Assembly: GCA_963920665.1 (NCBI GenBank)
Contig: OY987267.1
Span: 11,284,001-11,348,000, forward strand
Origin: Straminergon stramineum
Lineage: Eukaryota; Streptophyta; Bryopsida; Hypnales; Calliergonaceae
Direction: 5' to 3'
DNA: 64,000 nucleotides
In this document: positions 24,101-35,857 of the stretch, piece by piece
Layout of the letters: every line of letters begins with the position of its first letter
Numbering within the stretch: position 1 is the stretch's first letter
Made by a program: the position numbers and the translations under genes
The notes under the pieces: generated by a model
Databases searched by the model: none
Seen by the model: only the letters and a program-made list of their open reading frames with translations
Told to the model about the DNA's origin: nothing

Positions 24101-25873
24101 CGTGGCGTGGCAGCTGAGATACATTTGGGGAGTCAAAATTAGCATCCAACTGTTCAAATGGCCAAAAGGAGTGTATTTCAAATGCCTAACAGCACCCAAA
24201 AAAATGGAGGAGCACCAAGCTCTAAGGAAAAATTTGAAGAAAAATTGGATGATGACAACAAGTTGTTCCAATTTTTTTTTTTAAATTAGATGAAATTGCT
24301 AAATTTAAATGAAACTCATGCAAATATGAGGATGAAAAGATAGTGGTATCAAAAATATAGATGAATACTAAAATATTTGGCCACATCATTTTCTTGTATG
24401 TTGTTACTTCAATACTTCTCTAAATCCACCACACACACCCAAAAAATAGCCAAAAGTGACCACTAAGGTATGAGTTTTTAAAAGAGTTCAAACTTTGAAA
24501 GTATTTTCTAACACAAAAGGTACATATTGCTTTCTTTAATGTATCAATGGTCAACATGTAGGATTTGAAATACATCATTTGGGATTTTTCAAAGAAGGTA
24601 ACATTATATATCATTAAAAAATAAAAATGATGTCCTACATTCTTGAATTAAAAAAGAATCAAATTGAAAGTTACTGAAATCAATTGTTAGCCTCCAAAGT
24701 AAATATTATATAGTGAGTTAGGGTAGTTAGGTCAGTTAGGCCAAGAGATTATGAATTGTAAACAAAATGTGGTTTCCTTTCCCAAACTAATTTTTCTATT
24801 TTGTTGGTGAAAGGCCCTAAAAATATTCAAAAAAGGCAAGCAAGAAAAAATTTATACTATATATTTAATTTTGAATTCAAAATTTTAAAGTATATCCCAT
24901 AGGATGACATTAGTGAAAAAATATGAAAAAATCAACCTTCTTTCAAAAAAGAAGGTAGACCAAAAAAGAGCTTATACTTTATCAAGCTTGAAGTTGTCAA
25001 GCTATGTCTTAACCCTAGAAGGATGGGCCCATGACCATTGATTTCAAGTCTCACTCTAATCGGTGTCATTTTGAAACTAGATATGAATGAAAATTTTAAT
25101 ATTTATTTTTCAGGGATGAAATCGTATCTATATTTCAATTCATAAAATTTTAAAATTTATTTAAGAAAATTCGAAGTTGATGTTGTTTTCTGAATCTTTT
25201 TTTAAATGAAGAAAATTCATATCAACAACAAAATATACTCAAAAAGTAAGAAAATTTTCACCACAAATATACATTATAGTGTATAACATCATGGTATAAA
25301 CCAAAGTTATTGTGTCACTAAGATTGGAAAATCAACAAACACGGCTATAGTCCTAAAGTTCATATTGCTATAAAATATTGAAATTCATGAATTTTTCAAA
25401 ATTTCTTATGGAGGAGAAACTTGGCACTTGATAAGATTCATTTCATTAGTTAGACTCAAAAATAGAAAAAGTTTCATTTATATTTCTAAAATTCACATCA
25501 AGAATAAATAGTAAGAAATGGCCAAATTACACTTCAAAGGTGATTTGTGGATTAAACATCTTCATCTTTATAAAAGTCAATAATACCATAATAAGGGAAT
25601 TTGCAATACTATTTACTAAAAATGTATTCAAACAACTTCAAAAAAACTATTGGATGAAAAGACATTTTTTTCAATCCGACAATTTCAAGTGCATCCATCC
25701 ATCAAACACTTAGTGTCCATAACATCCTTTTAAAGTTAATTATACTTTTGCAAACCGCATTGTGGTTACTGTCCCCTAAAATTAAAATGCATAGAATGCT
25801 TTAGACCCTTGGTGCTCCAATTTTAAAATACAATAAAACATTTTAAACAATCAAAAATAATTATTGTCCCTTG

Positions 25874-25963
<90 letters not shown>

Positions 25964-28518
25964 TATCATATCAAAATACAAAGCATAAGTTCTTTGCTAC
26001 CTTTCTTTGAAATTTCTCAAATTATTTATTTTAAATCTTATAAATACCAATCAATTATTTTGGGCCATTTAGATACTTAGGAGTAAAATACTTGCAATAA
26101 ATTTTATATTTTTTTTCTATTGAAGTTATCTTTGTTGCATCCAAAATCAACCCTCAAAATACAAACTTCATATGAAGATTTTTCAAAATCTTCTAATTGT
26201 AGTATATGTAAGATTGATTTGAAATATATACAGTAGATTTCTAGCAACTTGGGTAACTTTTTGCCTAATAAATAATTAAAGTGCAAAAAATAGATAGATA
26301 GTCCAAAAAATAATATATTAAAATCAAATAGTTTCAAAATATAATTGAAATAAGTAAGCATTCATCCAAGTTCTTACAAATTTTTGAATGGTTGTTGCTA
26401 CTTTCATCTAAGGTGGTCGCATTTACCTAAACCCTTGTTTTAACCTCCAAACCTTAAATTCTTTGTCTTGTGTATTAGGGATTTGTTAAGTGTTAGGGTT
26501 TGTTGTGTATGTGAGATTTGTTTTGTTTGTAAAATATTGTGCTTTAGAATAGTCAAAAAGACGACACAAAAAATTGAGGCACATTTTTAAATATTATTTT
26601 TTTGAGCAAGCTTTTAAGAAGCTACAACATTAGATGAGATTTGGGCTAAATAAAAGACTATGAGTTCTCGGTAGTTCTTAGCAATAGGGAACTTGCTAAA
26701 TTGCACCAATGCACCAATGTTGATGTGGTTGGGTGTCGGTCATGTCAGAATTTTATTTTTTTGGAAAAAAAATCGACTTTTTTTTCAATTTTAGGACCAA
26801 AAAAAATGTTTTTTAGTATTTGTGATGGTTGACAATAATCAACCATGCCCTCACTATTGTGGGAACAACATAGGGAACAGCCCCTTACTTCCCCAAATCT
26901 CATCTAATGTATCTAAAACATAAATTGTATTATAGAACTAGGATAAAACATTCATAGAATACAATTTTTTATTAAACTTTTTTTTGAAGCCTCCAAATGA
27001 CTTCTTTTTATATACATTTTTACAAATTTTAGTCATTGTTGATTGTTTAAGCATTTGTAGTTTGAACTAAATATATTTATTTGGAAACAATTATAGTTGA
27101 ACCAATAGCTTCATACTTGCAAAACATGCACTCTACTAATTGAATGAAATAAATCACTAGGACTCCACTACTCTCTAAGTGAGGGTTGCTAATATGTCAA
27201 CATAGGAGTGTAAGCCTATCAACCTATAATACTACATACCTATGTTATAGGTTTATATACCATAGAAATCATCTATAATTATAAGATATGTATTTTACAA
27301 ATACCCATATTATAGGTATTTATGATACATACACCTTCTATAGTGTGTAGTATCAATATTATAGGTACCTATAATGTAGGCTCAATGCTCACAAGCTCAC
27401 ATTCTTGGACTCACATACTAGCACCATTGCTCTCTAAGCTACGAATGACACACATTGAAGATGAAAATTTTGGGACCCCATTTCATGCTCAAAAGACCTT
27501 AGTGGTAGAAATTAGACCCTCACACAAGAACTTGGAAAAGATGGTCATTAGAATAGCAAGGTCACCTTCCCATGGAAAAACCAAAGAATGCACTAGAACA
27601 ACATATCCAAACAAAGCATGAGGTTAATGGGAGTTTTAGTCTTCCACAATCAAATTTAGAAAATTGAGTAGAACTTGGTATACAGCAAGAATCGACCTTT
27701 AAATTTGGTTCACATCCAACAATACACTTCGCAACATATTTTGTGAATTACAAGGTAAACAATTTGAAAGTTTGTGCATTACAAAGCGACCTTTTATTTT
27801 CATAGCTATGCAAAGACCAAAGCATTTTTTTTCAATGAGGCATATCTACACAAGAAAACCTAAACATTCAAACCTTTCTAACAACATATTACAAGTTTAC
27901 ATACGATTTCTAAAATAGTTGTTGAATTTCAAAGTTAGAAAAAACAATTCATGTAAAATTCAGGTCTTCATTCATACATGCCTCTAGCACTAACTCATGT
28001 CAACTCTGTAAACATCAACTCGTTAATTTCAATACGGTTGTTTGTGTGCAATAATGTGTTATCATATATTAGCTTACATTGTAACATACTAGGGTATTAT
28101 TAGCATATTTCTGACCAATGTATATCATGGCATTTACAAATCATCCACAGCTTGCAATGCAATGATTCTTGTATCATTTGAAAAAGTGCAAATTTTCTAA
28201 CATTTGTCCAATGTGCACAAAGTCCTCCACTTGAACCAATTTCATGTTACACAAAAATACATGCTTAGAGTGACCAGTTTTGTCTCCTGTGGGATCAAAC
28301 GGGCCAACCCGGTTTACATACTAGAAACTGTTACTCGAATACTCGAGGACAGATGAGATATCAATTCATGACACGGGCATGAGAGAATAAGGGACTCAGA
28401 AGAATTCACCAATGCAATATATTGAAATTGACGGTGTAGTGTAGAGACAATGACATGAAGCCTATGAGCTTGCGTGCAGCAATTTGAAATACAAATACAC
28501 TGCAAGAGAGAAATGATG
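24101..28518. other. Gene-free AT-rich region with decayed repeats
   Basis: No gene is supported. At about 25240-25450 there is an inverted relative of the 14640-14760 part of the long repeat (AAAATCAACAAAC, then TATTGAAATTC and a TCATTTCATTA end). A TA/TG microsatellite lies at 25877-25961. At about 27170-27390 short TATAGGTA/TACCTATA motifs recur in both orientations. The open frame at 27322-27621 has no family features. Confidence 0.5.
25877..25961. repeat. (TA)n(TG)n compound microsatellite
   Basis: About 24 TA units run from 25877 to 25925, a TC interrupts, then about 17 TG units run to about 25961. The open frame across it is a repeat artefact. Confidence 0.97.
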
Positions 28519-31500
28519 TCACTGCCGAAGAGGAGCAGACCCTTCAAAACCCTTGAGCCATGTCTCATGAATCAATCTCCAATACAAGCCGTTCGGAAAC
28601 TCCTCCTGCTCGCGGGAAAATCATCGAAAATCAATTCATCGCCCAAATGCAGGTGAAAATCATATTTGTACAGTACAAGATAAACAAAAGTCCACAAGAG
28701 CCGGTCACTTGATGAAAACTAAAATCACTTAATGAAGGATTGAGTGAGGGTTGTCTTACATTAGCTTGTAGTAGGGCACTTGTAAGTACACAAGTCAATC
28801 CAGCATCTGAGCAAGCGACAAAAATCAGTGTAATCAAATTGTGTGGAAGTCGATTTCAATGATGTAGAAAACGACCCGTAAAATCGCAGAAATTATTTTT
28901 TTAGTACCTAATTTCGCAAGATCTAAATATCATATAGCAATTTCACCCAACAAGAAGGAAACTGATAACAGTCCAGTATTGTTCACCTGATCTTTCCCAT
29001 TTGTCAAACCTAACCAACCAGGAATCGTCACTAATCTTCATAGAGCGGACACGATCGGCCCATATATGGAAGATTTTTCCTTGCTGTGAGCCATGCTGTG
29101 TCCAAAGGGTATCTATCTCCTCATGCGGATTATCTATGACGCCCCATGCACATACTCGACTCGACGACTCCGCCTGCTCAAACCATATGAACAGTAAAAT
29201 TTAGGACCAACTTAAATGTCCTTGAGAACAGAACATGCCCAAGGTGTTGCACTATGTTGTAAGCAGTTTCAACTTCGAATAGAGATTCTTGAACAGGACT
29301 AAAGCAATCTAAAAAAACAAGGACTCGAGATGTAACAATGTAGACACAAAATCGCTGGAAAACAGGCAAATACGGAGTAATATACAATATCATTGCGAAG
29401 TAGTGCATCGTGAACCAAACGATTGTTAACTGCCTCTAGGAACCAGAAAAGTAATCAATGTGTAAGTTTTGCAACCTACCAAGCCAAATTTCAGCCTCCT
29501 AAAGCCTTGCTCAGAGGCCTCTACGTCGCTTCGCAGCCACTGCTCAGTAAGCAATAGATACTCTACCACTTCACGAGCCACGGCACCAGCATTAACCTTC
29601 GGGGCCAGTTTGTCGTGTACTGAAAGAGGAACAGAGCGGTCTCGTGGACTAACGTTTGGCTGGAGATTAAAGTGCTTCATGGCCTCAATAATACCAGCAG
29701 CACACCTTTCTGTTGCAAGGAAAATGTGAGACTTGTCACCGACTTGATCAGAATGCCATTGGAGCAACTCGTCTTTGGCATTTGCCACCTGCCACCCAGA
29801 AAAAAAAAACTTGGACTAGTAAGAACAGTGAAAAAATAAGAAAAAATAAAATTGACCACTTAAAAATAGTACGACGGGAATGCCCGAAATCGTCGGTACA
29901 AAATGCTCAAGAAATCCTACGCTCCATTCCATCTCAGATCAGACGCAAGTTCAACATTGGACATGTTTGATCCAGAAATTGTCCTATTTAAATGAGATGT
30001 ATTCAATCCAAAACTGTTAAAATTGCCACCAGTCAAAAGCCATAACGACAAGCTATACAACTGTGTAGGGAGATCAACCATGTGAAAACGTATATAGCTA
30101 AAGGTAAATTTGTGATGAGTCTTACAATAACGCCACAGACATTATCCACACTGAAAAGTTCTTGATCATTTCCAGAATCCCCACAGACTAGAGTTTGTTG
30201 AGGGGCACGGCCTTCCGCCTTGAGCTTTCTAATAAGATACGATAGAGCTTTGCCTTTACCAGCAGCTCTGGGAAGAACATCAAGATCCAAGCCTCCACTG
30301 TAAACGAGTTTGATGTCCAGCTGTCAAGTACAAGTTTTTGTTAGCCCTGTAGATATGATCCAAGTCACAAATAACTGAGCTCAGTTCCAATTTGATTGCT
30401 GAAGAGCGCGACAAATCGATCATCTACTGGTCCTTAATGTACTTACCCCTTTAGCTAACAGCTTTTCAAGAAGCGTAGGCATGATAAACTCCGACTCCTC
30501 TTTCCTCACGTGGAAACTCACTTTGTGCGGCCTTTGTTCTGAATCACACTGCCAAATTGTGAAAAGTGCATGTAGCATGAGACATGTCGACAGATAGTAC
30601 TCAAGCACCCACCACAGTACAACCTGAAAATCGTTTTATGAAAAAATCGAGCGACGACTTTTTAGATCAAAAAAACTTCTACGAAGATTAAGGCAACATT
30701 ATAATTACGCACAAATATAGGTGAAAATTCGCACCTGATATTTAAGGTTCATTTCTTTAGCCACCTCTTCAACAGCTGGACGACTCCAGCCTTTATTAAG
30801 TTCATTTACCCAACCAAGATCTTTCGTCATAGTATCCCCGTAGAAAATTTCAGTTCCTACGGCCAAGATAGCAATCGCTGGTGTCAACAAAGGCACCTCG
30901 GCGCGTAAGTCGGAGAACATAGTCGGCGACCTTCCGGTGGAGTACACGAGTAAAGAATCATGGTTAAATTCCGACTGCCATAGAGCTCCAAATCGCAACA
31001 AAGACTTGTTATCCCGATCAGACGGATCCACCTGCAAATACCAAAAAAAGGTGAAAACATTCATAAAAACTGCTCATGTATCGTAACAATAGAGTATAAA
31101 CTCTTGCTTTGCCAATCTGACGCCATGATTGGGAAAAAATCCACAAGTTTCAACCCTCTCTGTACTATTTGGGTTTGATACGTAGCATTTCTTTAGAAAG
31201 CAACAATTAGATCAAATAATGAGTAAACAAGTCTTCTCAGAACAGACCTACATCATTTCTAAGATCCAACAGCTCACTACCTTAAGAGATACGACGAACA
31301 GAGGTGGCACACACCTTCAAAATCTTAGTCGTTCTAACTGGATCGAAACTTTTACAGACTCTGATGCAGATCAGGAGACTCCGAAAAACAGAAGACATAA
31401 AAATGCTACTGGAAAGAAAATGTGGAAAATGCAAATCCTCAGAAATCATTCTCACCTTACCTCTATTTCTCTCGGTGCGCTTGTACAAATGAGCAAGCGA

Positions 31501-32188
31501 GCACAAATCCCTTACCGACTCCACTCTTCACAAGAGAAGCACTTGCAGGAACTCTACTCCGGAGTGTAAACCTCATTTGTTTTTTTACGACACAGATCAC
31601 AAATCTCCCCCTAAAAATGTTCCAGGAAAGAAATATCGAAAATGCAGATCCTCAAGTATTCCTCCTCACCTTCACTCAATCTCAGGCGGTGCACTCGTAC
31701 GAATGTACCAAGCGATCAGGAATTTCTTACAAAATCCACTCTTCACAAGCAAAGCACTCGCAGGGAACTCTACTCCGGAGTGTAAACCTCATTTTATTTT
31801 TTCACAATACAAATCAGGAAAGCTCAGAAAATCAAACACCAGAATGCTTCTCGAAAGAAACGCCGGAAAACGCAGATCCTCAAATATTATTCACTCAATC
31901 TAACACGGTGCGCGCTCTTGTAATTAAAAGCTAGGAATGTACAAAGCGAACAGAAATTTCCTCTCGAATCGAAATTTCCACAAGAAGAGCACTCGCAGAG
32001 ATCTCTTCTTGCATTCAAAACCGCATTTATGTTTTCCCGAGGCTCAGAAATCCATTTCGCAAATTCGCAAATACAAAATCAAGCAATCCGAGGATAGCAG
32101 GCGGTGAAATGCATGAAGAGTAAGGACGGACCATGGTGTGGTCCAGATCCGACACAAGCAGCAAACGCGGCGCTCCCTTGAACTCCAT
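28519..32188 (-). CDS. SPP: Sucrose-phosphate phosphatase (426 aa)
   Basis: Catalyses the last step of sucrose synthesis, sucrose 6-phosphate to sucrose plus phosphate, in the cytosol. Eight exons with GT-AG borders: 32188-32132, 31031-30735, 30548-30447, 30320-30126, 29788-29480, 29173-28987, 28806-28760, 28605-28519. They total 1281 nt, 426 codons plus TGA, in phase throughout and close to the usual family length of about 425. HAD phosphatase motifs are intact: DLDHTM at residues 14-19 (nucleophile Asp14 and Asp16), STGR at 50-53, Lys in AGKGKAL near 176, and CGDSGND at 198-204. Residues from about 300 on form the plant-type C-terminal domain ([32 protein letters not shown], ending [13 protein letters not shown]). 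The start [19 protein letters not shown] leaves no room for a transit peptide, as expected. The first intron is 1.1 kb and contains a three-copy repeat. Confidence 0.96.
31370..32035. repeat. Three-copy tandem repeat in SPP intron 1
   Basis: Diverged units of about 215-235 bp. Landmarks are GGAAAGAAAxxxxGxAAAxxCAGATCCTCA at about 31410, 31625 and 31853, and CACAAGxxAAGCACTCGCAGG near 31528, 31743 and 31978. In the first two units the latter is followed by AACTCTACTCCGGAGTGTAAA. Open frames on both strands across it are artefacts of the repeat. It fills about 60% of the 1.1-kb first intron, close to the SPP start codon. Confidence 0.75.
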
Positions 32189-32700
32189 GAAAGCTAGCTG
32201 TCGTCAGAAACTACAACAGCGAAAAGCAAAGTCGTAGTTAACGTCCGAATCTCCCCAGCGGATTAAGCTAAAGGTGCATCGAAGCTACTCGGCGCAACAC
32301 AACGGGCTGGAGCGGCGTCAGAGTGAGGCTCGGCTCCACCGAAGGAAGAAGAGAAAAGGGTCGAGGTGCAGGGAGCTTTATGGCGGAATAAAAAAAATGG
32401 CAAACAAATGAGGCACAGGCGGAGGAGCCGCAGACCGAGGTCTCGCTTGGTCGGTCCCAGACGAAATGAATGGCGCAGATTGGTTGCCGGCCCCCCGCAG
32501 GCCCGCACCTACAAACAGGCGCTGAAAGCAAGCATTTCAAGTACGTGAAGGTCTCTGATTCGGCAGCACTCAGGTGCTGAAAATTGAATTTCCAAGTCAG
32601 ATTTTCAGGGGTCCACATGGTTTCCACGTTCACCTTGTACCATTCACAAGATGACACGTGGCGTTTCAAAACAAAAATGAATTAATTTATATCAAATCTT
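32189..32700 (-). promoter_or_regulatory. SPP 5' leader and promoter zone
   Basis: This is a G+C-rich stretch directly upstream of the SPP start codon, with purine-rich tracts on the plus strand (GGAAGAAGAGAAAAGGG, 32341-32357), equal to CT-rich leader sequence on the coding strand. The open frames here overlap the expected leader and show no domain. No TATA box is obvious. Confidence 0.45.
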
Positions 32701-32854
32701 ACTTTTAAGTAGGGTAATAATAGTCACCAGTTTAGGTACCTTGCTTCATAGAAAGAGAACTACCAATGATTTCAATTAAATTAGTTCATCATGTTTTGCT
32801 CATTTGAAATCATGTGAGTATCACTTTGTGCCTCTGTGATCCTTTTATAACCCT

Positions 32855-33290
32855 CAAAGGATGCTATAGACACTAAATGTTTGATAGATGACAAAGAATT
32901 TTAGACAATTCTTCTATGTAGGATAGAGGTGTAGATGTTGATCATTAGAATTTTGTGTGAAAAGGGAAGGTCTTACACACTAGTTTGACTTTCAATGAGT
33001 GCTCTTGGGTTTTTTTAAGCAAATGATTCACACAATATTGAGAAGGTTATTTCTAATGACCAAACTGTCTTTTTAGAGTTAACCCTAGAATGTTGGATTG
33101 GTCAATGGAGAAATCATCATTTTTGGTACCGTGTGAATCGTTTGCTTAAACAAACCAATAGCACTCATTCGAGGTCAAATTAGTGTGCAAGACCTCCTAT
33201 TCTTACACAAAATTCCAAGGATGAACATCAATATTTTTGTCTTACATAGAAGGATTCTATATCATCCATTGGACACTTCTAGATCACTCC
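32855..33290. repeat. Imperfect inverted repeat (foldback)
   Basis: The left arm (32870-33045; CATTAGAATTTTGTGTGAAAAGG, AAGCAAATGATTCACAC) is the imperfect reverse complement of the right arm (33118-33290; GTGTGAATCGTTTGCTTAAA, TTACACAAAATTCCAAGGATG). Both arms belong to the short repeat also seen at 15.93, 37.6 and 39.1 kb. Confidence 0.6.
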
Positions 33291-33479
33291 ATTGTGAGAG
33301 GATTCAAGGTTCTTTAGATATGTTTGCACCACATGTTAGTAAAAATTCCCTCATTGAGGTGTTATTGACTTCTCTACACAAAAAGATGCTAAAGAATCAA
33401 ACCATAAAAGATGCTTCTTTTAATATATTTTTGGCAATTTGTACATCCTTTCTCTACATTTAAATTTTAGCTATAGTAA

Positions 33480-34400
33480 TTATCTTTTTTATATATATGA
33501 ACTCAACTAATGAAGTTGACAAAATCTACTCTCTACTCCAATTTTGAAAGTTTTAAGAAAATTGTAAAATTGAACTATTTAGAACTATTTAAATTTTGAA
33601 CCTATAACCAAGGTATACCAATTTTCTAATTATATAATGACATGGAAATTTGGATTACACTATGATATTCCAAACTATAATATACATGTATGATGAAAAT
33701 TTCTGAACTTTCAAGCATATATTATATTTGATATGAATTTTATTCACTCATAATTGAAAATTATAGTAATTTAAACTTTTTACAACAAAATTGAAAATTT
33801 TACAATTTTTAGACAATATGTGATTTCCTTCTCTAAAATTAAACTAAAATAATTTCCAATCATTTTTAGTGGCAAAATAGAGCATACAAAGCAAGAGATG
33901 TTGAGATAGTTGACATAGTTAGAGGCTCTCTTTTTCAAAGGTTGAAATGACAGGCTCATGATTATGGATTCAAGTCGTACAATCTTTCATTTTGTTTGTG
34001 TCCATTTGACAATTATATATTAATGAAAAATTTTGTATTTCTATTTTAGAGTTGAAATTACATGTCTTTTACAAGTCACAAGAATTTCAATATTTCTGTG
34101 AAATTTGAAATTAATATTAATTATATAAGGAAAAAAAGAAAGAAAATTCATATCAAATACAAAACATGCTAAAAAAATATGGAAATTTCATTGTGGATGT
34201 ATTTTATAGTATCAAACATCATGGTATACACCAAGGTTATTATGTCATTCTAACATTAGAAAATCAACAAACCATAGTCATAGATACAAAGTTGAAATTG
34301 CAATAAAATATTGAAATTTCCAAATTTTCCAATTTGAAGTAGAAACTACATTTGGTAAACTTCATTTCATCAATCGGTCTCAAATTTTTTTTTTAAATTT
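33480..34400. repeat. Large imperfect inverted repeat related to the long repeat
   Basis: Left arm 33500-33860 contains AATGAAGTTGACAAAATCTACT and ends in the ATTGAAAATTTTACAATTTTTAGACA part. Right arm 34020-34380 contains the reverse order, ending GTAAACTTCATTTCATCAAT. Both arms are relatives of 14640-15130 in the long dispersed repeat, so two copies sit head to head. Confidence 0.6.
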
Positions 34401-35496
34401 ATAGCTCAAATTCACATCAAGAATATAGAACAAGAAATTGCCAAAAATGCACTACAAGGATGATCTATAGATTAAGCATCTTCTTCTTTTGAAAAGTCAA
34501 TAATACAATAGTGAAGGAATATTCAATATTCTTCACATAAAATTCCCTCAAGCAATTCTCCAAAAAATATTTGGATGAGAAACTATTTTTTTTCTATTCT
34601 TGTAGCCTTGGCTTCTTGAAACCATCCAAAAGATACAAAACATCCTTAGAGTTGTTTTGAGGTAAGGACCAAACTTTCAAATTTTGAACAACATAGGAAT
34701 GCAAAAACATCCCAAGCATACAAAAATTGGGATTTTTAATCCATTTTTTAATTTGTAGATTCTTGTGATAGTTTTGTAATGTTTGTATGATTTAGATTCT
34801 AAAGACTTTGTTTTGAATACATTCTATTCCCATTGGATAATGGTATTTTAGCACTTCAAAAAATAGCTTTTCTAGTTCAAAAATGATTCTTTGCATGGAC
34901 AACTACTCTAAGACTTCGTTTGTTCAAGGTTTCAATCAAAGTCTGATGGATTTTTGGGTAATAGTAACACATTGTAAATTTTGGAACATGTCCCACGTCC
35001 TATTTTGGATTCAAATTTTTTTAATCTTGCAACATTTCAAAAAATAAAAAAGCTATTTCTCTTCCCAATAGTCCTTGAGGTATTCTCTTGTTTTTTTAAA
35101 ACCATGATAAGATCCAATATGTGTACATGCTCAAATTCATAGTTTCAAATGATATGGGATTCTATGTTTCTAAAATTTGTATTTGTATCCATATATGCAT
35201 ACAAACATGTCAACACTTTATATCCATGTATTTGTATGTGGGACATAGACGTCACCTATTTGTCTGTTTTGGAGCAATGGTGTATGTGACAAAGGAACTA
35301 TTTACCTTCTTTAGAGGATAGACGTTGTAATTACTTTATGTATTAAACCCTTGGCTAGTTGAGATGCCTCCCAAAATTTGGTCGAGGATACTAATTTTGA
35401 AAAATTTTGATTAAAAAAAGTCTTTTTTTTGTATTTGCTATACTACTTCTAGTGATTTAGAACAAAATTCCAACATCAGTTAAATAATTGCATTAT

Positions 35497-35857
35497 ATGG
35501 CCAATTTCATAAAAATGGCGGTATTTTGTTACTTTGGCACGTATTTCAGTTCAAAGTCAGCAATCTAAAATCTATGTGAACCCTAAGTTTCTGACATCTA
35601 TACCATTTGTAGATATCTAAAATCTATATTAGTCATAGATCATGTAGAATGTGAGATCTGAAATCTATAGCAATCTTAGATTTCTAACATCTATATTAGT
35701 CATAGATTTTGTAGAATATGAGATCTGAAATCTATAGCAATCCTAGATTTCGAAAATCTATATCCATCTTAGATGTTACTTTTGAATATCGCCATTTTAA
35801 TGGAATTCGAAATGAAAATGGCACATGGAATATTGCTATTTTAATGAAATTGGCCAT
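35497..35857. mobile_element. Foldback MITE with TTAT target duplication, 361 bp
   Basis: The left end is ATGGCCAATTTCATAAAAAT and the right end ATTTTAATGAAATTGGCCAT, near-perfect inverted repeats of about 20-30 bases. The element is flanked by TTAT at 35493-35496 and 35858-35861. The interior holds about two and a half copies of a 70-bp tandem repeat (GAGATCTGAAATCTATAGCA at about 35656 and 35728). A 4-bp duplication with these ends does not fit the classic plant superfamilies I can recall. Non-coding. Confidence 0.72.

Larger units (their letters stand above)
32701..35496. other. Gene-free region with two large foldback repeats
   Basis: No gene is supported. It contains the inverted repeats described at 32855-33290 and 33480-34400. 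The rest is AT-rich sequence without recognisable content. The open frames at 33185 and 35121 have no family features. Confidence 0.5.

Noticed and set aside
25871..26080. 69-codon frame
   Set aside because: It consists of the TA/TG microsatellite translated as Ile-Tyr and Cys-Val repeats.
31219..31934. Several plus-strand frames of 60-170 codons
   Set aside because: They lie inside SPP intron 1 on the opposite strand and are created by the tandem repeat.
32263..32669. Minus-strand frames of 81 and 133 codons upstream of SPP
   Set aside because: They are in the expected 5' leader and promoter. No domain is seen, and the SPP start further downstream is well supported.
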